DNA of 60,659 bases from an uncultured Clostridium sp. (GCA_900553985.1 USFW01000008.1:1-60659), one strand, 5' to 3'. Counted from the stretch's first letter, positions 35,003 through 44,611 are shown. Program-made: numbers and translations. The notes: generated by a model not told the origin, from the letters alone.

Positions 35003-36112
35003 CTAATTTTTTCCTATATATTTCTTTCTTAACTTGGTAACTTTTCTTACATTAATATTTCCCTTGGCAATATTAAATAAAGCTGTTAATGTTTTTAATA
35101 TTATTTGTTTATTTTGCTCATCTATATTTTTATAAGTTGTTAATATTGTTTTTGCACTTATAAACCAGTTTTCTCCCATCTCTGGAATTGTTTTAGCATT
35201 TGTTTTACTAAGTATTTCAAATAAAGTATCAATAAATTTTCCTCTTTGCTCTGCATCAACTTCTTTTAGCCATTGTGTTATAGTGTTGTCTACAAAATTA
35301 CTTGAGCTTGTAAACTTATCTTCTATAAATTTTACTCCCAATACTTGCCAAGTATATAAATCGTGTTGCATTATTCCTGTTTGTGTACTTTTTAATATTT
35401 TACATTTTCCTTTATTATTCAATAATCTCCCTATTATTGAACTTTGAGGCATAAATGTATGTACCTTTACTATTATCTCTTTATATTCTTTAGAATTTAT
35501 TATATTTTCTTGAAAACCTGGCCCATCATTATTATATACACCAATTATTCTTTCCCTAATTTTTTCATTGCAACACATAGCAGAATATACTGCTAAATTG
35601 CCGCCTTTAGAATGTCCTCCAACTATCAATTTTTTTCTATACTTTTTACCTACATTTTCTAAATATGCTACTGCATCTACTTGTGAAGGCACTAAGTCTT
35701 GAAAACTCATATTAAAGTCTTCCTTCCATCCAACAATTGTATTATCAGTACCTCTAAAAGCTACATATACATATCCATTAGGTAATGTTATAGTTATTGC
35801 TGAAAATTGTTTTTCCTCTTTTTCATCTATTTTATTCACATAATCTGATAGCTTTATTTTTCCAAACCTTTTACTATTTGCTAATAATGGTAAAAAATCT
35901 ATATCTTCTTTTTGCAAGTAATTATCCTTATTATTACTAGTTTCCATTAATTTATATACTTCTCTTAAAGTTAGTTTTTCTCCCTCTTTTAGATAATTAT
36001 CAAATGGAAAATATGCAATTCTTGATAAAATTAAATTATCTATTTCATTAAATTCAACATTTTTGAAATCTAAGTCCCCTCTCCATTTCACATAATCAAA
36101 TATATTTGGCAT
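35003..36112 (-). CDS. Mbeg1-like alpha/beta hydrolase (DUF2974)
   Basis: 369 aa, cytosolic. Opens NIFDYVKWRGDLDF, typical of DUF2974/Mbeg1-like proteins. The nucleophile elbow GGHSKGGN places the catalytic serine at residue 168. FRGTDNTIVGWKEDFNMSF resembles lipase class 3 sequences around the oxyanion region. Likely a lipase or esterase; substrate unknown. AAGGAG site before ATG. Confidence 0.85.
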   Translation of the reverse strand: MPNIFDYVKWRGDLDFKNVEFNEIDNLILSRIAYFPFDNYLKEGEKLTLREVYKLMETSNNKDNYLQKEDIDFLPLLANSKRFGKIKLSDYVNKIDEKEEKQFSAITITLPNGYVYVAFRGTDNTIVGWKEDFNMSFQDLVPSQVDAVAYLENVGKKYRKKLIVGGHSKGGNLAVYSAMCCNEKIRERIIGVYNNDGPGFQENIINSKEYKEIIVKVHTFMPQSSIIGRLLNNKGKCKILKSTQTGIMQHDLYTWQVLGVKFIEDKFTSSSNFVDNTITQWLKEVDAEQRGKFIDTLFEILSKTNAKTIPEMGENWFISAKTILTTYKNIDEQNKQIILKTLTALFNIAKGNINVRKVTKLRKKYIGKN

Positions 36113-36194
36113 ATGAATTTCTCCTTATTATTTAATACATATAAATTTTATTAATAAATCTATTTATTGTCAATAATATTATTACTTTTGCAAT

Positions 36195-36251
36195 AAAAAA
36201 ATGAGATATTATTAGAAATATATATTTATCTTCTAATAAATCCCATTTTTT
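36195..36251. terminator. Terminator of the HdeD-like gene
   Basis: An imperfect 20-bp stem (AAAAAATGAGAT.TTATTAGAA with TTCTAATAAATCCCATTTTTT) lies between the HdeD-like and Mbeg1-like genes. Confidence 0.75.
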
Positions 36252-36282
36252 ATTGTTATTAAAAATCAATTTTTATACTCAA

Positions 36283-36819
36283 TTAGTCATCTAAATAATT
36301 GTTTATCTTTTTAATAAATATTGCTCTTGAAATTATATCTAGTATTGCATATATTAATATTATTATTCCTACAATTTGGAATGCTAATGTGTTGCTTACT
36401 AATACTACAATACCTGCTATTATCATAAATAAAGAGCATACTAATGTTACTGTCCAAAGACCTGATTTTATATCTTTCCATACTAATGCTGTTTGGAAAT
36501 TTCTAACTCCACAAGCAATTATCCATATTCCTAAGATAATTCTAAATATTCCACTAATAACATCAGAACAGAATAGCACTATTACTCCTAATATTACTGA
36601 TATTAGAGAAATTGTTAATAAATAATCTTCTTTATCTTTTGATGTAAAGTAATCTATTAACTTTAAAATTCCTATTATGAATAATATTCCTCCTAATAAT
36701 GTAGATATAGCTGATACCATTACTGAAGGTTTTGCAATAAATAAAATTCCTAAAATTGCAAAAATAACAGATATTACTATATCAGTCCAATTTGTTCTTT
36801 TTAAAAACTTTTCAAACAT
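36283..36819 (-). CDS. HdeD-like membrane protein (DUF308)
   Basis: 178 aa with six hydrophobic helices in pairs, GILFIAKP and GILxLIDYF patterns repeated as in DUF308/HdeD proteins, and a conserved W in the fourth segment. In enterobacteria HdeD is linked to acid resistance; here only the fold is inferred. It lies about 100 bp downstream of the TetR-type gene, which may regulate it. Confidence 0.8.
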   Translation of the reverse strand: MFEKFLKRTNWTDIVISVIFAILGILFIAKPSVMVSAISTLLGGILFIIGILKLIDYFTSKDKEDYLLTISLISVILGVIVLFCSDVISGIFRIILGIWIIACGVRNFQTALVWKDIKSGLWTVTLVCSLFMIIAGIVVLVSNTLAFQIVGIIILIYAILDIISRAIFIKKINNYLDD

Positions 36820-36916
36820 TGTATTTTACCTCTCTTTCTTTTGTAATTCTTAGATATAATATCATAAAATTTAAAAATTGTATAGAATTTTTAAAAATTT
36901 TGTGTTTTTTTGTATT

Positions 36917-37525
36917 TTATTTTATCATTCCATGTTTTAATATTTCTATTTGTTTTTGTAGCTCTTCTTGTGCTTTTTCTTCGCTTTTTTTCTTTGTTAT
37001 TACATCAATTATTGAAGCTCTAATTACTACTGTTAGAATTTTCATCATATATTTTAGGTCTTCTTCATTATTTATTTTTAATATATTTGTATTTATAATA
37101 TTTCCATTATCTTTATTTGCCTGATACATACTTTTACAATTAATTCCCTCAAAAATATTTACATTTTCTTCTTTTAATTTTTGAATAATATTATGACACA
37201 ACATCATCTCTGTATCATTATAGCTTTTCTTAGAAACATATTTAAAAATATCTATTGATGTCTTAAATATATCACCATTATTTATTTTTAATGAATTTTT
37301 TATTTCTTCTTTTTCAATTTTTATGAATTCATCAATTATATATTTTAATGCATCTTCCTTATCCTCAAAATACTGATAAAAACTCCCTCTTGGTATTTGT
37401 GCTTCTTCAACAATATTACTTATAGATGCTTTAGCAATTGTATGTTTACTAAATTCATTTATAATAGCTTTTTTTATTTTTTCTCTCTTTTCAATATTTA
37501 AATTAAAAAATGTTATTTTTGGCAT
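36917..37525 (-). CDS. TetR/AcrR family regulator
   Basis: 202 aa. HTH at about residues 14-60 (KREKIKKAIINEFSKHTIAKASISNIVEEAQIPRG in pieces, recognition helix SFYQYFEDKEDAL). The C-terminal ligand domain is helical without a recognised subtype and ends in a Lys/Glu-rich coil. Same direction as the HdeD-like gene downstream. GGAGA site nine bases from ATG. Confidence 0.82.
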   Translation of the reverse strand: MPKITFFNLNIEKREKIKKAIINEFSKHTIAKASISNIVEEAQIPRGSFYQYFEDKEDALKYIIDEFIKIEKEEIKNSLKINNGDIFKTSIDIFKYVSKKSYNDTEMMLCHNIIQKLKEENVNIFEGINCKSMYQANKDNGNIINTNILKINNEEDLKYMMKILTVVIRASIIDVITKKKSEEKAQEELQKQIEILKHGMIK

Positions 37526-37569
37526 TTAACCATCTCCATAAATTATATATTTTCCTATTTAACAAAAAA

Positions 37570-37590
37570 TAGCACTTTTCACAAGTACTA
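37570..37590 (-). terminator. rpmF terminator
   Basis: TAGTACTT and AAGTGCTA (minus strand) form an 8-bp stem followed by TTTTTTG just past the rpmF stop. Confidence 0.7.
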
Positions 37591-37604
37591 CTTTCCATTC
37601 ATTA

Positions 37605-37796
37605 TTATGCACTTTCATTTTCTTTTTTAGCTACTATTTCTTTTCCATCATAGTATCCACAGTTTTTACAAACTCTATGTGGCATTACTGGTTCGTGGCA
37701 ATGTGGGCAACTTGTAAATGTTGGTTGCTCTTTTTTCCATGTTGATCTTTTTGAATGTGTTCTAGCTTTTGACCATCTTCTTTTTGGTTGTGCCAT
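37605..37796 (-). CDS. rpmF: 50S ribosomal protein L32
   Basis: 63 aa. Opening AQPKRRWSKARTHSKRSTWK and the four-cysteine zinc ribbon CPHC...CKNC identify L32 of the zinc-binding form. In many Bacillota it follows the yceD-like gene, which is not seen here. A run of G's serves as ribosome site. Confidence 0.95.
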   Translation of the reverse strand: MAQPKRRWSKARTHSKRSTWKKEQPTFTSCPHCHEPVMPHRVCKNCGYYDGKEIVAKKENESA

Positions 37797-37948
37797 CTTG
37801 AATTCCCCCCCTTGCTTTAAGATATATGTATATATCTATTCTTATTTTTTACTTATTAATCACTATAAAATTATACAAGTATTTTTTACTTTTGTCAACT
37901 CTTGCTACAATATTTTTTATATTTTGGTGTGACATTTCTATTGTAAAC

Positions 37949-38497
37949 CTATATGCTACAATATTTTTTATATAAATCTTTTAACTTTTTCTTGTTAACA
38001 ACTTCATTTATTCCATTTTCACTTACCTGCTCAAAAAACTCTGTTATTAAATCTTTCATTTTAGGATTTAACATTAATTTTTCTTTTTCACGTTCATTCC
38101 AATACTTTATAGGATACTCTTCATTCCATTTTTCTCCTTGATATACTATACCTGCTGCTAATTTATCGCATAACATCTCTACTGTATATTTATATGGCAT
38201 TATTGGAGTTTTTTCTTTTGTTGATAAGTCTAGCCAATATTCACCATGATGTTTGTTTCTTCCTTTATGATGTAACCAAGCTTCAGAATAACCTTTTTCT
38301 TCCTTTGCCGCTGTTATAGGTAAACGGTTTCCCTGATAATATTTAATACCTTCTAAAAATTCTGTTGGAGAATATTTTGATAAATCATGACAAATTCCTC
38401 TCCATGGTATTCCTGCTTTGCAACATAATTTAAAAACTATCCATTTATGTTTTGTTATCAATTTTAAATGCTTAAATATATTTTTTATTTTTATCAT
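37949..38497 (-). CDS. DUF5662 family protein
   Basis: 182 aa, no membrane segment beyond a weak hydrophobic patch. Conserved histidine and acid motifs: GICHDLSKYSPTEF, then WLHHKGRNKHHGEYW, then MLCDKLAAG, as in the DUF5662 family often seen in Clostridia and their phages. The HD...HH pattern suggests metal-dependent hydrolase chemistry, but no activity is established to my knowledge. AGAGGA site. Confidence 0.75.
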   Translation of the reverse strand: MIKIKNIFKHLKLITKHKWIVFKLCCKAGIPWRGICHDLSKYSPTEFLEGIKYYQGNRLPITAAKEEKGYSEAWLHHKGRNKHHGEYWLDLSTKEKTPIMPYKYTVEMLCDKLAAGIVYQGEKWNEEYPIKYWNEREKEKLMLNPKMKDLITEFFEQVSENGINEVVNKKKLKDLYKKYCSI

Positions 38498-38839
38498 TTT
38501 GTTCCTCTTTTCTTATTGTTTATATAATTTATATTTTACTGTAATAGCTAGTATATTATTTTAATTTCGTATCTTTCTAGCATTTTAAAAAATACCTATA
38601 AGAATATTTATATTAAGTTTTATTATTTATTTTACTATTTGCATATTTATTTTATCACAACTAAATCATATTTTCAAATTTTATAATAACCAAAATCCAG
38701 ATATCATCATATTATATCTATTATTACTATTTACCATAGTATCATAAACTTAAATTAGGTATATATTAAAACTTAATTTAAAAGGTTAAAATTATTTATT
38801 TAATTTTGATAACTATTATTTACAAGGAGGAATACATAT

Positions 38840-40687
38840 ATGTGTGGTTTTACTGGTTATGCAAATTTCATCGATAAAATACACCATTCAAAATCAGTTA
38901 TACAACAAATGAATGCAAGTTTATCTAAAAGAGGTCCCGATGAAGATGGTTACTACTATTCCGATTATGTTCATTTCGCTCATAAAAGATTAATTGTTAT
39001 TGACCCAGAAGGTGGAAAACAACCTATGATTGAACATTATTCGTATGGTGATTATATTATTTGTTATAATGGGCAAATATATAATACTAAAGAGTTAAAA
39101 AATACATTAATTGAAAATGGATTTGAAATAAATACTCATTCAGATACAGAAATTTTATTAAAATCTTATATTCATTTTGGAAATTCTGTTGTTAACTACT
39201 TAAATGGAATTTTTGCTTTTGCAATTTTTAATACAAAAAAAGAGGAATTATTTATTGCTCGTGACCATTTTGGTGTAAAACCTTTTTTTTATACAATACA
39301 AAATAATACTTTTATATTTGCATCAGAAATTAAGGCCATTTTTAAATTTCCCGGTGTTGAAAAAATTATTGACTCCCAAGGAATCAGCGAGTTATTTGGT
39401 ATAGGTCCTAGTCATACATCTGGCACAACTGTTTTTAAAAATATTTTTGAGTTAAAACCTGCTCATTTTGGTGTATTTAATAAATCAGGCTTACATCTTA
39501 CTAAATATTGGAGCTTAAAGTCTAAAGAACATACTGATAGCTTAGGAAAAACCTGTGAAAAAATAAAATATTTTTTAAATGATTCTATTACTAGTCAGCT
39601 TGTTTCTGATAAACCTATTTGCACTTTCTTATCTGGTGGATTAGATTCAAGCATAATAACAAAATTTGCTGCTGATTACTATCAAAAAGAAGGATTACCT
39701 CCGTTAGATACATATTCTATTGATTATGTTGATAATGATAAAAACTTCGTAAAAAGTGATTTTCAACCAAATTCAGATAATTACTATATAGATTTAATGA
39801 CTAAAAATCTTCATACCAAACATCATAAAATTATTATTGATACACCCGAATTAGCTTCAAGCTTGGAAGATGCTATGATTGCAAGAGATATGCCAGGTAT
39901 GGCTGATATAGATTCTTCTTTATTATTGTTTTGTAAAAATGTAAAAAATGAGATGACTGTCGCCTTAACTGGTGAATGTGCTGATGAAATATTTGGTGGA
40001 TATCCATGGTTTTTTAGAGAAGATAGTTTAAATAGTGGAACTTTTCCATGGTCAATTGCAATAGAAGAAAGACAAAAATTATTAAATTCTGACATTTCCT
40101 CTAAAGTTAACTTAAAGGATTATATAGATTATAGGTATAATGAAAGTCTAAAGGAAGTTGAAATTTTAGAATCAGATTCAAAAGAAACAGCTGAAAAAAG
40201 AAAAATTTCATATTTGACTTTAAATTGGTTTATGCAAACTCTTTTAGATAGGTCTGATAGAATGGCTATGTATAATGGCTTTGAATTACGAGTTCCTTTC
40301 TGTGATTATAGATTAGCTGAATATGTATGGAACATTCCTTGGGAAATGAAAGCTTTAAAAGGTAGAGAAAAAGGATTGTTAAGATATGTGTGTAAAGATT
40401 TTTTACCTGATGAAATTGTTGATAGAAAAAAATCTCCTTATCCTAAAACTCATAATCCAACTTATTTATCTAAGGTTAAAATTATGCTTTCTAATATTAT
40501 GGAAAAAAGTGATGCTCCTATTAATAGTTTGTTAAATCGTGATTATATTTTGAGTATTTTAGAGTCTAACGGTGAAGCTTTTTCTAGGCCTTGGTTTGGG
40601 CAGTTAATGACGGGGCCTCAGCTTATGGCCTATCTTTGTCAAGTTAATATGTGGCTTGAGAAATATCAGCCTAAAATTGAATTATAA
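38840..40687 (+). CDS. asnB: Asparagine synthase (glutamine-hydrolysing)
   Basis: 615 aa. The N-terminal class-II glutaminase starts MCGFTGY with Cys2 as nucleophile, RGPDEDG and YNGQIYN. The synthetase domain has the PP-loop FLSGGLDSS and the GECADEIFGGYPW and RVPFCDYRLAEYVW blocks. It makes Asn from Asp with Gln and ATP. A strong AAGGAGG site precedes it. The 342 bp upstream are AT-rich with no T-box or other leader I can see. The 3' end is visibly less AT-rich than neighbours. Confidence 0.93.
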   Translation: MCGFTGYANFIDKIHHSKSVIQQMNASLSKRGPDEDGYYYSDYVHFAHKRLIVIDPEGGKQPMIEHYSYGDYIICYNGQIYNTKELKNTLIENGFEINTHSDTEILLKSYIHFGNSVVNYLNGIFAFAIFNTKKEELFIARDHFGVKPFFYTIQNNTFIFASEIKAIFKFPGVEKIIDSQGISELFGIGPSHTSGTTVFKNIFELKPAHFGVFNKSGLHLTKYWSLKSKEHTDSLGKTCEKIKYFLNDSITSQLVSDKPICTFLSGGLDSSIITKFAADYYQKEGLPPLDTYSIDYVDNDKNFVKSDFQPNSDNYYIDLMTKNLHTKHHKIIIDTPELASSLEDAMIARDMPGMADIDSSLLLFCKNVKNEMTVALTGECADEIFGGYPWFFREDSLNSGTFPWSIAIEERQKLLNSDISSKVNLKDYIDYRYNESLKEVEILESDSKETAEKRKISYLTLNWFMQTLLDRSDRMAMYNGFELRVPFCDYRLAEYVWNIPWEMKALKGREKGLLRYVCKDFLPDEIVDRKKSPYPKTHNPTYLSKVKIMLSNIMEKSDAPINSLLNRDYILSILESNGEAFSRPWFGQLMTGPQLMAYLCQVNMWLEKYQPKIEL

Positions 40688-40696
40688 TACTTCAAA

Positions 40697-40726
40697 CAAA
40701 AGGAAGCCCTTAAAGGCTTCCTTTTG
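40697..40726. terminator. Shared terminator of asnB and the XRE gene
   Basis: CAAAAGGAAGCC and GGCTTCCTTTTG form a 12-bp perfect stem with a six-base loop, placed between the convergent genes. Confidence 0.88.
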
Positions 40727-40728
40727 CT

Positions 40729-41730
40729 TTAATAAATAAAATACTTCGGAATGATAATCTTCATTTTTGTTATAATCTGCCAAGATGTTGTTGAACACCA
40801 TAGTCCAGATGGATATTCTTTCTTTAGCCATAATACTGACTCCGCATATGCTTTCGCATATAAATTCATTATCATATACTGTAGTTCTACAGTATTGTGA
40901 ATATTTACCATTCTATAAGTTTTAGTAATATAATCATAATATTCTATCTCTTTGTCTTTAAACGTTATTGTCTCATATATTGCTCTTATATCATTTAATT
41001 GATCACCCCAATGATAATTATAGCATTCAGCTATATGTCCTAATGAATTTACAGCTGTTTCAATAAGTTCTTTAAATTCATTATAAAATTGCTCTGTTTG
41101 AAACTCCTTATATGGACTTACATCATAAATTGCTTGTTCTCTTAAAGTCGTTCCTATATAACATAATAAAGCATCAATTCTCACACAACATACTTCTTCT
41201 TTAATTTTAGTAACTACTTTTCTACATTTGTAATATAATTCACCAAAAAAACTCATCAAAGCCAATGCATAAAGCATTTCGTTTTCTTTAAAAAGCCCTC
41301 CTAATGGTATTATCCCTTCTTCACAATAAATTTGAACTCTTCCATCAACCAGATTTGTATCTAGAACAAAACCATTTATTACATTTCTTATTTCAAAAAC
41401 TCTTTTATCTTGTAACTCCAGTTTTTTCAATTCCTCTTTCACATAATTCAATCCATTTTCTAGTTCTTTGGCCTTTTGTAAAGTATTATTACAATCACAT
41501 TTAGTAATTAAATTTTCCTTAGTTTCCATGCCCAAAAGTTGATTTGCATTAATATTAAATATATTCCAAATCTTGCAACACGTATCTAGATCTACTCTTT
41601 TTACTTTACCATTTTCTATCTTATTTACGCTACTCTGTGCGATGTCTAGTATTTGTGCAAGTCTGAGTTGAGTTAAACCATTTTCCTTCCGAATGTTTTT
41701 TAATATTTCTCCAAAATTATTTGACATCAT
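40729..41730 (-). CDS. XRE-family regulator with large C-terminal domain
   Basis: 333 aa. HTH_XRE at about residues 6-66 (LKNIRKENGLTQLRLAQILDIAQSSVNKIENGKV). A short coiled segment (about 85-105) leads into a 220-residue helical domain I do not recognise, with several Cys, Trp and Tyr residues and no catalytic motif. Two consecutive ATGs follow AGGAGG; either may be used. Convergent with asnB. The large domain may sense a ligand or partner. Confidence 0.75.
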   Translation of the reverse strand: MMSNNFGEILKNIRKENGLTQLRLAQILDIAQSSVNKIENGKVKRVDLDTCCKIWNIFNINANQLLGMETKENLITKCDCNNTLQKAKELENGLNYVKEELKKLELQDKRVFEIRNVINGFVLDTNLVDGRVQIYCEEGIIPLGGLFKENEMLYALALMSFFGELYYKCRKVVTKIKEEVCCVRIDALLCYIGTTLREQAIYDVSPYKEFQTEQFYNEFKELIETAVNSLGHIAECYNYHWGDQLNDIRAIYETITFKDKEIEYYDYITKTYRMVNIHNTVELQYMIMNLYAKAYAESVLWLKKEYPSGLWCSTTSWQIITKMKIIIPKYFIY

Positions 41731-41760
41731 ATTATCCTCCTAATTCTTTATTCTACGTTC

Positions 41761-41789
41761 ATTATACATAAATTATTGTATTATGTCAA
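41761..41789 (-). promoter_or_regulatory. Consensus SigA promoter of the XRE gene
   Basis: Minus strand TTGACA (41784-41789), 17 bases, TATAAT (41761-41766): a perfect consensus promoter. A second TTGACA-N17-TATATT lies directly upstream, and repeated TTGACA/ATACAA segments could be the regulator's own binding sites. Confidence 0.8.
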
Positions 41790-41838
41790 TATAAAGTATT
41801 ACTTTTGTATTGTCAACTATTTTTTTCACTAATTTTTC

Positions 41839-42513
41839 CTATTCTTCTTTATTACTATATATCTTGCAAGCTACTTTATAAGATATAAAATACATACTTC
41901 CTATTAAAAGTACTAAAAAAATCATTCCAAACCTATTCATAAAACTCTCAAATATTTCTAAGTTTATATTAATATTTGATTTCATTATTAAAAATCCTAT
42001 TCCTGATATTATCAAAACTAAAAGAAATATTAATATAAACATTTGAATTCGTCCTTTTTCAGTTCCCCATTTATATATACTTGGTATTTGTATTGCTTGT
42101 ATCAAAGATATTCCAAACATTCCTCCTATAGTTGAAAACAATAAATCATTATAATTCAAATTTATAGTATTTATTGGTTGTATGTAATTCATTATTTTTG
42201 TTACTACTATTGTTATTAATATTCCTAATATCCCACCAAATATTGTTGCTCCAATGGCTAAAATAAATTTTTCTTTTACTAATTCTTTTCTATTTGTTGG
42301 TAATGTTAATATATATTTATTTGCCTTTGAGATCTCATCATAGCTAAACGTTGAAAGTGCTATCATTCCTATCATTGTACATATTATAATTGGTCCATAA
42401 ATTACTGCTTTTGTTCCTATTATTGCAACTGCACAAAATATTATCATAATAATTAGTGATGATTTATAACTTCCTAAGTTATATAAATCTTTTTTTATTA
42501 ATCCTTTTATCAT
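41839..42513 (-). CDS. ABC-2 type permease
   Basis: 224 aa with six membrane helices. It opens MIKGLIKKDLYNLGSYKSSLIIMII, the usual start of ABC-2 permeases of the YtrC/BcrB-like kind, with SYDEISKANKYILTLPTNRKELVKEKF in the first cytoplasmic loop. It begins two bases after the ATPase stop, so is co-translated with it. Confidence 0.82.
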   Translation of the reverse strand: MIKGLIKKDLYNLGSYKSSLIIMIIFCAVAIIGTKAVIYGPIIICTMIGMIALSTFSYDEISKANKYILTLPTNRKELVKEKFILAIGATIFGGILGILITIVVTKIMNYIQPINTINLNYNDLLFSTIGGMFGISLIQAIQIPSIYKWGTEKGRIQMFILIFLLVLIISGIGFLIMKSNININLEIFESFMNRFGMIFLVLLIGSMYFISYKVACKIYSNKEE

Positions 42514-42515
42514 AA

Positions 42516-43373
42516 TTATTTTTCCCCCTTAATATAAAATAGCATTATTTCTTCAATTGAAGATTTGTCAATAGTTGTTATATTATATTTTTTTCTTATA
42601 TTATTTTTATCATTAGTTAATACTTCATATTGATATTTTTCCTTTTTATATCTTATATAATCTTTTGAATCTATTCTTAAAAAGTCATCTTTACTACATT
42701 TTATAATGCCATAATTTTCTAATAATTCAGGTGTTGGCATATTAAATACTATATTTCCCTTTTCAATAAAAATAATATAATCAGAAATATGCTCTAAATC
42801 TGTTGTAATATGTGATGATAATAATATTGACCTTGTTTCGTCCTCTTCTATGTATTTTCTAAATATATCTAATATTTCATTTCTAACAACTGGATCTAAA
42901 CCACTTGTTGGCTCATCTAATATTAATATTTGTGGATTATGTGATATAGCTACTGCAATTTTTAATTTCATTTTCATTCCACTTGAAAATTCTTTTATAA
43001 TTTTATTCAAAGGTAAATTAAATTGTTTCAACAGTTTTATATATTTGTTTTCTTCCCAAGTTGAATATATATCTTTCATTATTGAATTTATTTGTTTTGT
43101 AGTCAAATACTCTGATAAAAAACTGTCGTCTAAAACAACTCCAATTTTTTCTTTTATTTTTTTTTCATTTTTTCTAATATCTTCTCCAAATATTTTGATT
43201 GTTCCTTCTGATTTTGTGATATTTAATATAGATTTTATTGTTGTTGTTTTTCCTGCTCCATTCTCTCCAATTAATCCTACAATACAACCTTGTGGCACAT
43301 TGAAACTTATATTTTTTAGTTCAAAATCTTTATACCTCTTTGAAAGATTTTGCAATTCAATATTGTTTTTCAT
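42516..43373 (-). CDS. ABC transporter ATP-binding protein (YtrB-like)
   Basis: About 285 aa. Walker A GENGAGKTT, signature FSSGMKMKL, Walker B ILILDEPTSGLDP, H-loop SSHI, then a 70-residue C-terminal extension. ATG 43373 overlaps the GntR stop region and GGAGG lies nine bases upstream; an in-frame TTG six codons earlier overlaps that site and is rejected. Together with the permease and GntR it forms a YtrAB-like wall-stress module. Confidence 0.88.
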   Translation of the reverse strand: MKNNIELQNLSKRYKDFELKNISFNVPQGCIVGLIGENGAGKTTTIKSILNITKSEGTIKIFGEDIRKNEKKIKEKIGVVLDDSFLSEYLTTKQINSIMKDIYSTWEENKYIKLLKQFNLPLNKIIKEFSSGMKMKLKIAVAISHNPQILILDEPTSGLDPVVRNEILDIFRKYIEEDETRSILLSSHITTDLEHISDYIIFIEKGNIVFNMPTPELLENYGIIKCSKDDFLRIDSKDYIRYKKEKYQYEVLTNDKNNIRKKYNITTIDKSSIEEIMLFYIKGEK

Positions 43374-43374
43374 T

Positions 43375-43752
43375 CTAAAATTCCTCCTCAAATATTATTT
43401 TAAATAATTCTTTTACCTCGTTTTCAGAAATATTTGCTAACTTAGAAATATCATAAATTTTTTCAATATAATTTTGTATTTCTTTTAATTTTTCTTCCTT
43501 TATTAATTCCAAGTTTTTCGGAGAAATAAAACTTCCTTTCCCTTGAACAGTTTTTATAAAGCCTGATTTTTCTAGTTCATCATATGCTCTTTTTACTGTT
43601 AAAAAACTTATTTTTAAATCATTTGCTAGAGTTCTTACTGATGGTAACATATCTTCTTCTTTTAATTCATTTGAAAATATTGCTTGTTTTATTGCATTTT
43701 CTATTTGTTCATATATTGGAATACTACTGTTATTACTAATTATTATGTTCAT
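43375..43752 (-). CDS. YtrA-like GntR-family regulator
   Basis: 125 aa. Winged HTH of the GntR family at about 10-75 (PIYEQIENAIKQAIFSNEL, LPSVRTLANDLKISFLTVKRAYDELEKSGFI, QGKGSF), followed by only a short helical dimerisation tail, as in YtrA. First gene of the ABC operon and presumably its repressor. Confidence 0.9.
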   Translation of the reverse strand: MNIIISNNSSIPIYEQIENAIKQAIFSNELKEEDMLPSVRTLANDLKISFLTVKRAYDELEKSGFIKTVQGKGSFISPKNLELIKEEKLKEIQNYIEKIYDISKLANISENEVKELFKIIFEEEF

Positions 43753-43768
43753 ATACTCCTCCTCTTTT

Positions 43769-43791
43769 CTGTTATATACTTATTATAACAG
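43769..43791. promoter_or_regulatory. Candidate GntR operator
   Basis: CTGTTATA and TATAACAG, perfect inverted 8-mers seven bases apart, cover the -10 box of the ytrA-like promoter; a third half-site (TTTATAACA) lies alongside. Position suits autorepression. Confidence 0.55.
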
Positions 43792-43809
43792 TTTATAACA
43801 ATATGTCAA
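43782..43809 (-). promoter_or_regulatory. Promoter of the GntR-ABC operon
   Basis: Minus strand TTGACA (43804-43809), 16 bases, TATAAT (43782-43787), about 30 bp upstream of the GntR start. Confidence 0.8.
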
Positions 43810-43947
43810 TACATATTTAATATTTTTTATTGTACTTTTATTTTATATTTGTAAATATACATATAAAACAATACAAATCAATTTTTTTAGTTTACTTTAA
43901 TTGTTATTTTATATAGAACTAAAATAACATTATATTTTTATATGCAA

Positions 43948-44006
43948 TAAAAAAACAGGAAATATCTTTCTAATATTTTCATACCTAAGACATTTCCTGT
44001 TTTTTA
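43948..44006. terminator. Terminator after the 193-aa gene
   Basis: AAAAAACAGGAAAT and ATTTCCTGTTTTTT form a 14-bp stem around a roughly 28-base loop. Confidence 0.7.
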
Positions 44007-44029
44007 TCTCCTATTTAGGATAACTATTT

Positions 44030-44611
44030 TTAAGAATTTAAATATTCTTGCTCATAATTACTAGAGATAGAATCCAGAATTGCTTTAAAATTGCTATTTT
44101 CTTTTGTTTTGCTTAGCTCTTCATCCATTTTTGATATTAATTCAGCAATTTTTTTCTCTCCCCAAACTTCTTCTAAAAGAATTGTTTCATCAAACCATAT
44201 AAAGATTATTAGTTTTCTTATTCTACTGTTTTGTAAATCCCCCCCATACTCTTCTAAATCCTTAAGAGTAAAAAAGTCCTTAAAATAATCTACATCTTTA
44301 TCTGTAAATATAGTTATATCGCTTTCTAACTCTTTTAAAATACTTCTTTGCATTTCTGCAACAAAATACCTTATATCTTCTTGTTCAGAAATTATCTGGG
44401 ATAAAACTTTACTTCCTTCTCCTAGAAAGAATTTTTCTTTTGGATCATTTAGCATTGATATTAAAAAATTTCTTTCTTTTTTTGTAATTGCTTTTTTCTC
44501 CTGAATAACATTTCCTAATATTGCTCCTAAAAATCCTACCTCTTCTGAAGAATATTTTTTTAACAATAACTTTACATTTGCATCAATATCTTCTCTCCGT
44601 TTTTTGTTCAT
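44030..44611 (-). CDS. Hypothetical helical protein (193 aa)
   Basis: 193 aa, acidic, mostly helical, no signal peptide. One hydrophobic stretch (IRKLIIFIWFDETILLEEVWG) near residue 140 looks buried rather than membrane. No recognised family. It follows mutS by 190 bp in the same direction and has its own AAGGAG site. Confidence 0.65.
   Translation of the reverse strand: MNKKRREDIDANVKLLLKKYSSEEVGFLGAILGNVIQEKKAITKKERNFLISMLNDPKEKFFLGEGSKVLSQIISEQEDIRYFVAEMQRSILKELESDITIFTDKDVDYFKDFFTLKDLEEYGGDLQNSRIRKLIIFIWFDETILLEEVWGEKKIAELISKMDEELSKTKENSNFKAILDSISSNYEQEYLNS

Noticed and set aside
38498..38839. T-box or amino-acid riboswitch ahead of asnB
   Set aside because: No AGGGTGGNACCGCG-type antiterminator, specifier loop or terminator is present; the region is featureless AT-rich DNA with a strong ribosome site at the end.
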